Of a stretch of 20,657 nucleotides of DNA, positions 8,743 through 15,630 are shown in pieces. The notes under the pieces were generated by a model. That model was not told the DNA's origin. It did not search any database and saw only the letters and a program-made list of their open reading frames with translations. Origin of the DNA: Micavibrio sp. UBA1672 (GTDB lineage Bacteria > Pseudomonadota > Alphaproteobacteria > Micavibrionales > Micavibrionaceae); contig DCKO01000002.1 of assembly GCA_002320665.1 (NCBI GenBank), positions 1-20,657 of the forward strand. Direction: 5' to 3'. The stretch's first letter is position 1. Each line of letters begins with the position of its first letter. Made by a program: the position numbers and the translations under genes.

Positions 8743-9948
8743 ATGATTAAAAGTTTACGAGAAGATGCTTTTCCTACAGATGAGCCTATTACTAGGGAAA
8801 ACAGATTTCATGTTAGGTCTAAATATGAAGAATCTGATGAAGTGAGGGTGTTTTCTAGCCATTATTGTTCTGAAAAACCTAGCGTTGATCATCTTGAGGG
8901 AAATTCTAGCCAATTGCACGCTATGCGAGATGGTTTTAGTATTAATGATTATTCTTTGTTAGAGCCTAATGACAGGACAATTCATTTTTTACGTCAATAT
9001 GCAAAAAAGGGAAAATACCCGGATGGTTCGTTTACAGTCGACCCAAGGTTCTCTGCAAATGATGAAATTATAGAAGACAGAATTATCGCGGCAAAGTGGG
9101 TTGTTGATCAGTTATTAACTGATCAACATGTCAGAGAATTAGCAGAACATATTCACGATAGTCTAAAGGGGCGGAAAGATCAGAGCGTGGTTATCTTGAG
9201 AAATCAAGTCGCTCAAGGTGCAGATATATCTTATAATTTTCTTAGCCCCACTTATGATCAGGTTTTAATTGATAGGCTTGATAATTATTTTGCAGAAAAT
9301 TATCCCGAAGATCAGGTGAATTTCGAGATGAAAACGGCTTTGAGACTTAATGATACACTTCGTGTTTATAGCGGTCCAATAGGTAGATTAGCGCGTTTGC
9401 CTTTTATTGACTTGGAAGATCTTAAGCCAAAAGTTGATGGAAAAATGATTCTTGTTGCGGATGAGCATATACAAGCCGCAGGTATGGCGAGCACTTTGTA
9501 TTCTCTATCAAAGCAATTGGGGGGGGAGGTAATAGGTGTTACGACTTTGACGTCTCACCCAACGACAAAGTCTTTAAAGCTTTCTGGTGATGTGTGTAAT
9601 ATGGTTCTTGAATATGCTGATAAAAGTTCTCAGGATAATATGAACGGAAGTGATTTGCTGGAAGATACACTTAATAGTTTGGGGTTAAGTATTGAGACTA
9701 TTACAAATCGAGAAGGTTTGTATATTCTTGCGCTTCTCATGGATGGCGAGGATGACCAACAATTTCATAGTTTCCTTGATCTAGAGAAAAAGTTGTCTGG
9801 TGGCTTGCAGGTCATTGAAGGTGTTGAAGATAACGTCCGTAAGGTTCTGTTTGATCCGCCATTAAGTGTTCAAGAGTTGCAAGAAAAAATACAAAATCAT
9901 ATTGCTCATAGGGCAGACCATTTCTATAATCCGCAATTTTCGCCTTAG
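8743..9948 (+). CDS. Phosphoribosyltransferase-like protein with altered PRPP loop
   Basis: A 401-residue protein. I start it at ATG 8743; a TTG at 8740 is in frame but adds one residue only, and the ribosome binding site (GAGACGGG) is weak for both. Residues 235-270 read as a type I phosphoribosyltransferase core: hydrophobic strand MILVADE (acidic pair D240/E241), a loop containing G247, a helix, then GGEVIGVTTLTSHP. The stretch RLARLPFIDL (215-224) before it and TNREGLYILALL (321-332) after it resemble the GRLARxPxFDG and LTESEARYIL parts of the phosphoribosyltransferases found on plasmids and integrative elements. The family assignment is from memory of those motifs. The usual TGGT of the PRPP loop is replaced by AAGMAS, so activity is uncertain. 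The ~130-residue N-terminus is not recognised. Codon use is AT-rich compared with cca. The last codon overlaps the next gene's ribosome binding site. Confidence 0.72.
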   Translation: MIKSLREDAFPTDEPITRENRFHVRSKYEESDEVRVFSSHYCSEKPSVDHLEGNSSQLHAMRDGFSINDYSLLEPNDRTIHFLRQYAKKGKYPDGSFTVDPRFSANDEIIEDRIIAAKWVVDQLLTDQHVRELAEHIHDSLKGRKDQSVVILRNQVAQGADISYNFLSPTYDQVLIDRLDNYFAENYPEDQVNFEMKTALRLNDTLRVYSGPIGRLARLPFIDLEDLKPKVDGKMILVADEHIQAAGMASTLYSLSKQLGGEVIGVTTLTSHPTTKSLKLSGDVCNMVLEYADKSSQDNMNGSDLLEDTLNSLGLSIETITNREGLYILALLMDGEDDQQFHSFLDLEKKLSGGLQVIEGVEDNVRKVLFDPPLSVQELQEKIQNHIAHRADHFYNPQFSP

Positions 9949-9956
9949 GAGAAAAA

Positions 9957-10100
9957 ATGTTAGACTATAAAAAGACCGAAAAAGCATCTGCTTATCCTGA
10001 GGATTGGCTTGTTTCCAAGAGAGAAGCTCGGGAAATGGAAAGAATAGATGATGAGATGCGGTTGAAAGTTAAAGAAGTTTTGGAAAAGTTGAAGGAGTAA
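9957..10100 (+). CDS. 47-residue charged helical protein between the phosphoribosyltransferase and HAD genes
   Basis: A small open frame not recognised as any family. The start ATG 9957 is well supported: TAGGAG, formed in part by the stop codon of the preceding gene, lies 5 bases upstream, so the two are probably translationally coupled. The product begins MLDYKKTEKA, has PEDWLV near residues 14-19, then a long charged helix (KREAREMERIDDEM, ending VKEVLEKLKE), rich in Lys and Glu with heptad-like leucines and valines. Such small charged proteins in operons can be regulators, antitoxins or partner subunits; nothing in the sequence chooses between these. Its stop is 13 bases before the HAD gene. 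Confidence 0.7.
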   Translation: MLDYKKTEKASAYPEDWLVSKREAREMERIDDEMRLKVKEVLEKLKE

Positions 10101-10113
10101 GTAACACTATTTT

Positions 10114-11100
10114 ATGCAGCCAAGAGCAATAGATATATATGATTATGATGGAACATTATGCGATAGTCAGGAATATGTAGACAGACTATCGGCTGCTCTT
10201 TTGCAGCTTATTATTCAGGATCAATCTGAGGTGAAGTTATCTGAGGAGCAAAGAGAGAATATAAACTTTTTATCGTCTGTCGAGTATACGGGTTATTTTT
10301 GGGAAACCAAGGCTGAAGCAATATTAAAGGAGTATTCTATAGACTATAACGCTCTTGATACTGAATACTTAGGTGACCTAAATAAGGTTAGAAAAAGCAT
10401 TCGGGGCGAGTTTTACGGTAATAGTAGTCAGTCTTTTTTGTTGGATAATGGGAAAGATACATTAGCAGGGCAGATAAAAGCTGACCTTAACCGTTATTAT
10501 ATTAAGAACAAGGGTTCTTCCCCGTTTTACAGACTTTTTCCGGATATAGATCAAGTGCTGGATAATCCTATGACAATCAAGGCAATATCTACACAACGTA
10601 GTCATCATGATATGAGCGGAGAATTAAAGCGGTTTCCTCAAATAGGTGAAAGTATAGGTAAGAATTATACTGGTATGGGGTATGTTGACCCAGTTTTAGG
10701 GGAATGTGTTGTGGCAAAACCTGACCCGTCACTCATTTTGACGCAATACAATAGATTGATTGATGAGTATGCAAAAAAAGGCGCGGATATTAGTGGTTTG
10801 CCTTTGAGAATGACTGGAGATTCTTTTGTTGATGTCGAGGCTATGAGAAATGCTCAGAAAGTGATTAATGATGGTCGTTCTCAAGATCAAAAGCTGGAAT
10901 GTGTTGCTATTGGTGTTGTTCGATCCGGACCAAATTCTCATATTTTAGCTGATAAGATGCGCTTAGCTGCTAGGGATTTATCTGATCCTTCTGGAGCAGG
11001 TGATATAAAAATTCATATAGTCGAGAACTTTTCCCAGCATAGAGTGCTTACAGATAGTTTAGATTCTTATTCCCCTAAACAGCCCCAATATACATTATAG
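10114..11100 (+). CDS. HAD-superfamily hydrolase (predicted phosphatase)
   Basis: A 328-residue protein with all four HAD motifs: motif I DYDGT (nucleophile D10, acid/base D12), motif II AIST (S159), motif III K202 in AKPDP, and motif IV TGDSFVD (D236 and D240). The nucleophile and metal ligands are intact, so it is probably an active phosphatase. About 145 residues separate motifs I and II, which suggests a large helical C1 cap that would set substrate choice. No signal peptide is visible, so it is cytoplasmic. An in-frame TAA at 10102-10104 makes ATG 10114 the only possible ATG start. The nearest AAGGAG is about 16 bases upstream, longer than usual, so translation may be weak or coupled to the 47-residue gene. 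Substrate unknown; pairing with a phosphoribosyltransferase suggests a nucleotide or phosphoribosyl compound (inference). Confidence 0.85.
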   Translation: MQPRAIDIYDYDGTLCDSQEYVDRLSAALLQLIIQDQSEVKLSEEQRENINFLSSVEYTGYFWETKAEAILKEYSIDYNALDTEYLGDLNKVRKSIRGEFYGNSSQSFLLDNGKDTLAGQIKADLNRYYIKNKGSSPFYRLFPDIDQVLDNPMTIKAISTQRSHHDMSGELKRFPQIGESIGKNYTGMGYVDPVLGECVVAKPDPSLILTQYNRLIDEYAKKGADISGLPLRMTGDSFVDVEAMRNAQKVINDGRSQDQKLECVAIGVVRSGPNSHILADKMRLAARDLSDPSGAGDIKIHIVENFSQHRVLTDSLDSYSPKQPQYTL

Positions 11101-11130
11101 TTATATTGAGACTGTCTAGCATAATGTTTT

Positions 11131-12009
11131 TTATGGCCATTTGACCTCGGGGGGCATGGACATCAGGATGGCTTCTGTATTTCCGCCGGTTCTCAGGCCG
11201 AAAACAGTGCCGCGGTCATGGAGTAGATTAAACTCGACATAGCGCCCACGTTTCACAAGCTGATGTTCGCGCTGTTCGTCTGTCCATTCCTTATTGATAG
11301 ATTTGCGTACGATATCACAATATATATCCTTAAAGGTCTTGCCGACATCTTGGGTGAAGGCAAAGTCGGCGCCCCAGCCCTTGCGGTCTAGATTATCATA
11401 GAAGATACCACCTATGCCGCGTGGTTCATTCCGGTGTGGCAGGAAGAAATATTCGTCACACCATTTTTTGAATTCGGGGTAGTAGTTTGGATCATGGCGA
11501 TCACAGCACTCTTTAAATGCGCCGTGGAATTCTGCGGTATCTGACTCATCTGGGTACATCGGTGTTAAATCCGCACCGCCGCCAAACCAGTGCTTGGAGG
11601 TTACAATCATGCGCGTATTCATATGCACGGCAGGCACAAGAGGGGATTGCATATGTGCGACAAGTGAGACTCCTGAAGCCCAGAATTCACCGTTACTTTC
11701 CTTGGCTCCGGGGATTTTTGTGGCGAAGTCCTCTGAAAATGTGCCGTGGACTTCGGAGAAATTAACGCCGACTTTTTCAAAAACACGCCCGCGCATCACG
11801 GTCATCGTGCCGCCGCCATGAAGATCAGAGCCGGAATTGTTAGGTTGATCAAGTTCATCACGGTCCCAAGGTGTTTTTTCGAATTTTCCTGCCGTAAGGT
11901 CTGCTTTAGGTCCAGTACTGAGTTCTGTTTCAAGCTCTTCAAAGGCATCGCATATCATGCTTTGCAATTCTGTGAACCATTTTGCGGCTATTTTTTTCTT
12001 TTCTTCCAT
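11131..12009 (-). CDS. hemF: Oxygen-dependent coproporphyrinogen III oxidase
   Basis: A 292-residue HemF, which decarboxylates coproporphyrinogen III to protoporphyrinogen IX with oxygen in haem synthesis; cytoplasmic. Recognisable blocks: GGGTMTVMRGRVFEKVGVN (65-83), HMNTRMIVTSKHWFGGGADL (129-148), KKWCDEYFFLPHRNEPRGIG (181-200), and the C-terminal RGRYVEFNLLHDRGTVFGLR (254-273) followed by TGGNTEAILMSMPP. It ends shortly after VKWP, as I recall for alphaproteobacterial members, and so lacks the tail of the E. coli enzyme. It starts 4 bases after the trmL stop with only a weak GGAAAGAG-type site, so it is likely cotranscribed and coupled. Its convergent neighbour is the HAD gene, 30 bases away. 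Placement by petABC fits a haem and respiration cluster. Confidence 0.97.
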   Translation of the reverse strand: MEEKKKIAAKWFTELQSMICDAFEELETELSTGPKADLTAGKFEKTPWDRDELDQPNNSGSDLHGGGTMTVMRGRVFEKVGVNFSEVHGTFSEDFATKIPGAKESNGEFWASGVSLVAHMQSPLVPAVHMNTRMIVTSKHWFGGGADLTPMYPDESDTAEFHGAFKECCDRHDPNYYPEFKKWCDEYFFLPHRNEPRGIGGIFYDNLDRKGWGADFAFTQDVGKTFKDIYCDIVRKSINKEWTDEQREHQLVKRGRYVEFNLLHDRGTVFGLRTGGNTEAILMSMPPEVKWP

Positions 12010-12013
12010 TGTT

Positions 12014-12493
12014 CTACTCTTTCCACTTCGTTTGTCTTAAGGCTTCACCAAGGATCATTGCTGTAGCATTGACTATATTAAGTGAGCGAAACCCTTCTGC
12101 CATGGGAATGTTGATACGCGCATCGGCGGCATCATGTATCTCATCCGGTACACCAGAGCTTTCACGCCCCGCAAGTAATATATCATCTGCCTGAAATTTG
12201 AAATCCGTGTAAGCCTTGTCTGTTTTTGTTGTCATCAGGATAATACGCCTAGGGGCATTTGTGTTTCTTTGATATTGGTCAAGAAACGACTCCCAGCTTA
12301 TGTGCCGTTTTACATCAAGTTTTTCTTTATAATCCATGGCGGCTTGCTTGATTTTCCGGTCATCCAGCAAAAATCCGCACGGCTCGATGACATCCAGCGA
12401 AATACCAAGGCAACCACATAGCCGGATCATCGATCCAAAATTTTGTGGGATATCCGGTTGATATAATGCAATTTTTAGTGTTTTATGGCTCAT
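12014..12493 (-). CDS. trmL: tRNA (cytidine(34)-2'-O)-methyltransferase
   Basis: A 159-residue SPOUT-class methyltransferase expected to methylate the wobble ribose of tRNA-Leu, using S-adenosylmethionine bound in a trefoil knot. Motif 1: PDIPQNFGSMIRLC (13-26). Motif 2: DDILLAGRESSGVP (103-116). Motif 3: INIPMAEGFRSLNIVNATAM (127-146), with the RSLN sequence that precedes the knot helix. Length matches E. coli TrmL (157). It lacks the extra RNA-binding domain of SpoU/TrmH rRNA enzymes, which supports TrmL. First gene of a two-gene unit with hemF, divergent from petA across 156 bases. The ribosome binding site is not obvious. Confidence 0.93.
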   Translation of the reverse strand: MSHKTLKIALYQPDIPQNFGSMIRLCGCLGISLDVIEPCGFLLDDRKIKQAAMDYKEKLDVKRHISWESFLDQYQRNTNAPRRIILMTTKTDKAYTDFKFQADDILLAGRESSGVPDEIHDAADARINIPMAEGFRSLNIVNATAMILGEALRQTKWKE

Positions 12494-12649
12494 GTCTTTT
12501 TCGGGTTTTCTTTATTTATGGATAAAAAAAATAAAATTCTTTGCAAACTATAGCAAGCTAGGGCTTGATCATTTATAAAGAGAGTTCTAAAAGACTTCTC
12601 GAAAAAGTTCATCAAGTATTTAATTTTTACGTTAAGAGGTTTAGGCACT
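12494..12649. promoter_or_regulatory. Divergent intergenic region between trmL and petA
   Basis: These 156 AT-rich bases must carry promoters for trmL-hemF (minus) and petABC (plus). A TATAAA at 12574-12579 is a possible plus-strand -10, but no matching -35 is seen. An imperfect hairpin (8 pairs with one mismatch and one wobble, 5-base loop) can form at 12580-12600 and would lie in the petA leader. AAGAGG at 12634-12639 is the likely petA ribosome binding site, 10 bases before the ATG. No riboswitch or terminator is recognised. Confidence 0.35.
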
Positions 12650-13216
12650 ATGTCAGCCGAAACAAAAACTGGAAATAATGAAGACCATGCTCATGAGGGC
12701 GGAACTCGCCGTGATTTTATGCAATTGACGGCTGCGGCTTTTGGGGCAGTTGGTCTTGGTTTTTTTGTTAAACCCGTTATCGATTCACTTCGACCAGCTA
12801 AGGATACGCAGGCTTTGGCTTCGATAGAGGTTGATTTAAGCGGTATTCCCGAAGGGGAATCCAAGACTGAAATGTGGCGTGGTAAGCCTGTTTTTATCCG
12901 TCATCGTACGAAGAAGGAAATTGAAGCGGCTAAGGCCGTGGATGTTCAGTCCCTGACCGATAAGCAATCTGATGATGATCGCGTTAAAAAGGGTAAGGAG
13001 CAATGGCTTGTTACTGTTGGTTTGTGCACGCATCTGGGCTGTGTTCCGCAAGGGCAGAAGCCGACGGATAATCGCGGTGGGTATGATGGCTGGTTTTGCT
13101 CATGCCATGGGTCTGAATATGATACGTCAGGGCGCATCCGAAAAGGGCCTGCCCCGAAGAATCTGGCTGTACCGCCTTATGAATTTATCAGTGATACAAA
13201 GATTAAAATTGGATAA
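12650..13216 (+). CDS. petA: Ubiquinol-cytochrome c reductase Rieske iron-sulphur subunit
   Basis: A 188-residue Rieske protein, the 2Fe-2S subunit that takes an electron from ubiquinol at the Qo site of the bc1 complex and swings to cytochrome c1. An uncleaved Tat-type anchor is visible: twin arginine R20-R21 in TRRDFMQL, then a hydrophobic helix to about residue 44. Cluster boxes are CTHLGC (C126, H128; C131 for the disulphide) and CSCHGS (C150, H153 ligands; C152 for the disulphide). A charged insert of about 30 residues lies between VFIRHRTKKE and WLVTVG, as usual in alphaproteobacteria. First gene of petABC; 16 bases separate it from petB. Confidence 0.97.
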   Translation: MSAETKTGNNEDHAHEGGTRRDFMQLTAAAFGAVGLGFFVKPVIDSLRPAKDTQALASIEVDLSGIPEGESKTEMWRGKPVFIRHRTKKEIEAAKAVDVQSLTDKQSDDDRVKKGKEQWLVTVGLCTHLGCVPQGQKPTDNRGGYDGWFCSCHGSEYDTSGRIRKGPAPKNLAVPPYEFISDTKIKIG

Positions 13217-13232
13217 GTAAAAGAGAAGAAAT

Positions 13233-14831
13233 ATGGGAAGCGCTAATCGTGAAAGCTTTGATAATGTGGTCGTAGAATGGATTGATTCCCGTCTGCCGAT
13301 TTTTACGATTCTAAATAAGGAATATGGTGTTTTTCCAACGCCGAGGAATTTTAATTATTTCTGGAATTTCGGGGCGATTGCCTTTTTCATGCTGGCGACG
13401 ATGATTGTCACAGGCATTATTCTGGCGATGCATTACACGGCGGATACGAAGCTGGCCTTTGATAGTGTCGAGCGGATTATGCGTGATGTAAACGGTGGCT
13501 GGCTGTTGCGTTATATCCATATGAATGGCGCGTCTTTCTTCTTTATTGCGGTATATATCCATATTTATCGCGGCCTTTATTACGGGTCCTATAAGCAGCC
13601 GCGTGAGCTGCTCTGGATTTTGGGTGTGATCATATTCTTGTTGATGATGGCCACAGCCTTTATCGGCTATGTTCTTCCTTGGGGGCAGATGAGCCTTTGG
13701 GGTGCGACCGTTATCACCAATCTGTTTTCTGCTATTCCCTTTGTCGGTGAGTGGCTGGTGCAGACGATGTGGGGCGGGTATTCCGTTGATAATCCAACAC
13801 TGACAAGGTTTTTTGCGCTTCACTATTTATTGCCCTTTGTGATTTTTGCAGTTGTTTTCTTACATATCTGGGCGCTGCATGTGACCGGATCTAACAACCC
13901 GCTCGGGATCGAGCCTAAGGGGCCGCAAGATACGCTTCCTTTTAATCCTTATTATACGGCGAAGGACTCCTTTGGGCTTATTGTCTTTATTATTTTTTAT
14001 GCGTTCTTCATTTTCTTTGCGCCGGATTCACTCGGGCATCCTGATAATTATATTCCGGCTAATCCGCTGGTGACACCTGCGCATATCGTGCCTGAGTGGT
14101 ACTTCCTGCCATTTTATGCGATTTTGCGCGCTGTGACGTTTAATATGAATGTTTACATGATTGCTGGCGGTGTAATTCTGTTGGTCTTAATGAGCGAATT
14201 TATTTGGCGCAAAAAGCCTGCTTATCTCTCATCCAAGGCAGGCGTGGTATTGTTTATCATTGGTGGTGGTTTAGCACTTTTTGGTCTTATCGGAGATGCT
14301 TTACAAGTTATCGAGATTGCTGAGGGGGTGAATGTGCCCTTTATCTCAGCCGAGGCAGCTCCTATCTCTGCCAAGCTTGGCGGTGTGTTGGCGATGTTTG
14401 GGTCTATTGCCTTGCTGATTGTATTACCTTGGCTGGATGGTCATCCTGTGCGTTCGGCTAGATTTAGACCGTTATTCAGAATTTTTGTGATCTTGTTTAC
14501 TGTCAGTGTATTTATTCTTGGGTATGCCGGATCTCAGGCAGCGGACAAAGTTTATTGGTCAACATGCTTGGGTGATGCGCAGGCTTGTGAGGCTTTGGCC
14601 CATGGTGGTCATGGCGCAGAGGCGCACGCTGAAGATGGACATGGAGATCATGGCACAGAAGAAAAGCCGGCACCAACTGTGATCAAGTTTGACAATACAA
14701 TGTTGGCGCAAGCCTTTACCGGATTTTATTTCGCATTCTTCTTGATCATCGTGCCTCTATTGGGCCGTTTCGAGAAAGCGCGGGCTTTACCAAACTCAAT
14801 TCATGAAGCTGTACTGGCGAAAAAACAGTAA
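13233..14831 (+). CDS. petB: Cytochrome b of the bc1 complex, with two large insertions
   Basis: A 532-residue cytochrome b; alphaproteobacterial members are usually ~400-445. Core features are intact: haem ligands H96/H110 on helix B and H197/H211 on helix D, the PEWY motif at 287-290 and PWLDGHPVRSARFRP after helix F. Two segments are extra. After AILRA (296-300) come about 77 residues with two hydrophobic helices (~305-324 and ~336-357) joined by a basic loop (R326-K335), before the chain rejoins the usual AKLGGVLAMFG. After YAGSQ (431-435) comes a ~50-residue insertion with H457, H460, H465, H470, H473 and cysteines C445/C452, before the last helix (488-510). Both insertions fall in loops on the periplasmic, Qo side, and an even number of extra helices keeps the topology. 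The frame is continuous with no sign of frameshift. Weak AAGAGAAG ribosome binding site. Confidence 0.96.
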   Translation: MGSANRESFDNVVVEWIDSRLPIFTILNKEYGVFPTPRNFNYFWNFGAIAFFMLATMIVTGIILAMHYTADTKLAFDSVERIMRDVNGGWLLRYIHMNGASFFFIAVYIHIYRGLYYGSYKQPRELLWILGVIIFLLMMATAFIGYVLPWGQMSLWGATVITNLFSAIPFVGEWLVQTMWGGYSVDNPTLTRFFALHYLLPFVIFAVVFLHIWALHVTGSNNPLGIEPKGPQDTLPFNPYYTAKDSFGLIVFIIFYAFFIFFAPDSLGHPDNYIPANPLVTPAHIVPEWYFLPFYAILRAVTFNMNVYMIAGGVILLVLMSEFIWRKKPAYLSSKAGVVLFIIGGGLALFGLIGDALQVIEIAEGVNVPFISAEAAPISAKLGGVLAMFGSIALLIVLPWLDGHPVRSARFRPLFRIFVILFTVSVFILGYAGSQAADKVYWSTCLGDAQACEALAHGGHGAEAHAEDGHGDHGTEEKPAPTVIKFDNTMLAQAFTGFYFAFFLIIVPLLGRFEKARALPNSIHEAVLAKKQ

Positions 14832-14849
14832 GCAGGAGCAAAAGATAAG

Positions 14850-15626
14850 ATGTTCATTCGACTACTCACACTTTCATTTCTTTTTCTGAGCTTATCTGTC
14901 CAGAATGGTCATGCGGCGGGAGATCAGGTTAAGCCCCCTTCCCAAGCGTGGAGCTTTTACAACGGGCCAGCAGGCATGTTTGGTTATTATGATCAGGCAT
15001 CAATGCAGCGCGGGCTTAAGGTTTATCGAGAGGTTTGCGCAGCTTGTCACGGATTAAAACGTGTTTACTTCCGTAACCTTGAGGCTTTGGGGTATAACGA
15101 AGCGCAAATTAAGAATATTGCGGCGGAATATACTATTACCAAAGGTAAGCTGAATGAGGAAGGTGAGTGGGAAGAAAGACCTGGTGAGCCTAAGGACAAA
15201 TTTGTTTCACCTTTTGCCAATGATCAGCAAGCAAAATATGCGAATGGCGGTGCTATGCCTCCCGATCTATCTTTGATTACCAAGGCGCGTGCCAATGGTC
15301 CTGATTATGTTTATGCGCTTCTTACTGGTTATAAACAGCCACCAGCAGGTGAAATACTCTCTGATACACAATATTGGAATACATACTTCCCCGGTCATAA
15401 GTTATCTATGGCACCGCCGCTTAGTGACGGTCAAGTGGGCTATGAGGATGGTTCACCTGAAACACTGGATCAATATGCACGTGATGTTACACATTTCTTA
15501 ACTTGGGCAGCGGACCCTTATATGGAGGAGCGCAAGAAAACCGGCCTTAAGGTTATTCTGTTCTTGATTGTCTTTGCAGGCGTTATGTATTCTGTGAAGA
15601 AGAAAATCTGGAAAAGCGCACATTAA
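14850..15626 (+). CDS. petC: Cytochrome c1 of the bc1 complex
   Basis: A 258-residue cytochrome c1 that receives the electron from the Rieske protein and reduces a soluble or membrane cytochrome c. N-terminal signal peptide with cleavage probably after HAA (about residue 23). Haem site CAACH (C63, C66, H67); sixth-ligand methionine M187 in KLSMAPPL; the GAMPPDLSLI block (134-143) is typical. A C-terminal anchor helix lies at about 233-248, followed by a basic tail (KKKIWKSAH). Start supported by AGGAG 11 bases upstream, within 18 bases of the petB stop. Length is normal, so the oddities of petB are not shared here. Confidence 0.97.
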   Translation: MFIRLLTLSFLFLSLSVQNGHAAGDQVKPPSQAWSFYNGPAGMFGYYDQASMQRGLKVYREVCAACHGLKRVYFRNLEALGYNEAQIKNIAAEYTITKGKLNEEGEWEERPGEPKDKFVSPFANDQQAKYANGGAMPPDLSLITKARANGPDYVYALLTGYKQPPAGEILSDTQYWNTYFPGHKLSMAPPLSDGQVGYEDGSPETLDQYARDVTHFLTWAADPYMEERKKTGLKVILFLIVFAGVMYSVKKKIWKSAH

Positions 15627-15630
15627 TGTT

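Noticed and set aside
11092..11127. ACATTAT...ATAATGT followed by T's as a terminator between the HAD gene and hemF
   Set aside because: The stem is AT-only, 7 bases, with a 22-base loop, and overlaps the HAD stop codon; too unstable to call.
8670..11130. Mobile-element boundaries (att sites, terminal or direct repeats) around the AT-rich cassette
   Set aside because: No matching repeats, integrase, transposase or tRNA end were seen in the flanks at 8670-8742 or 11101-11130.
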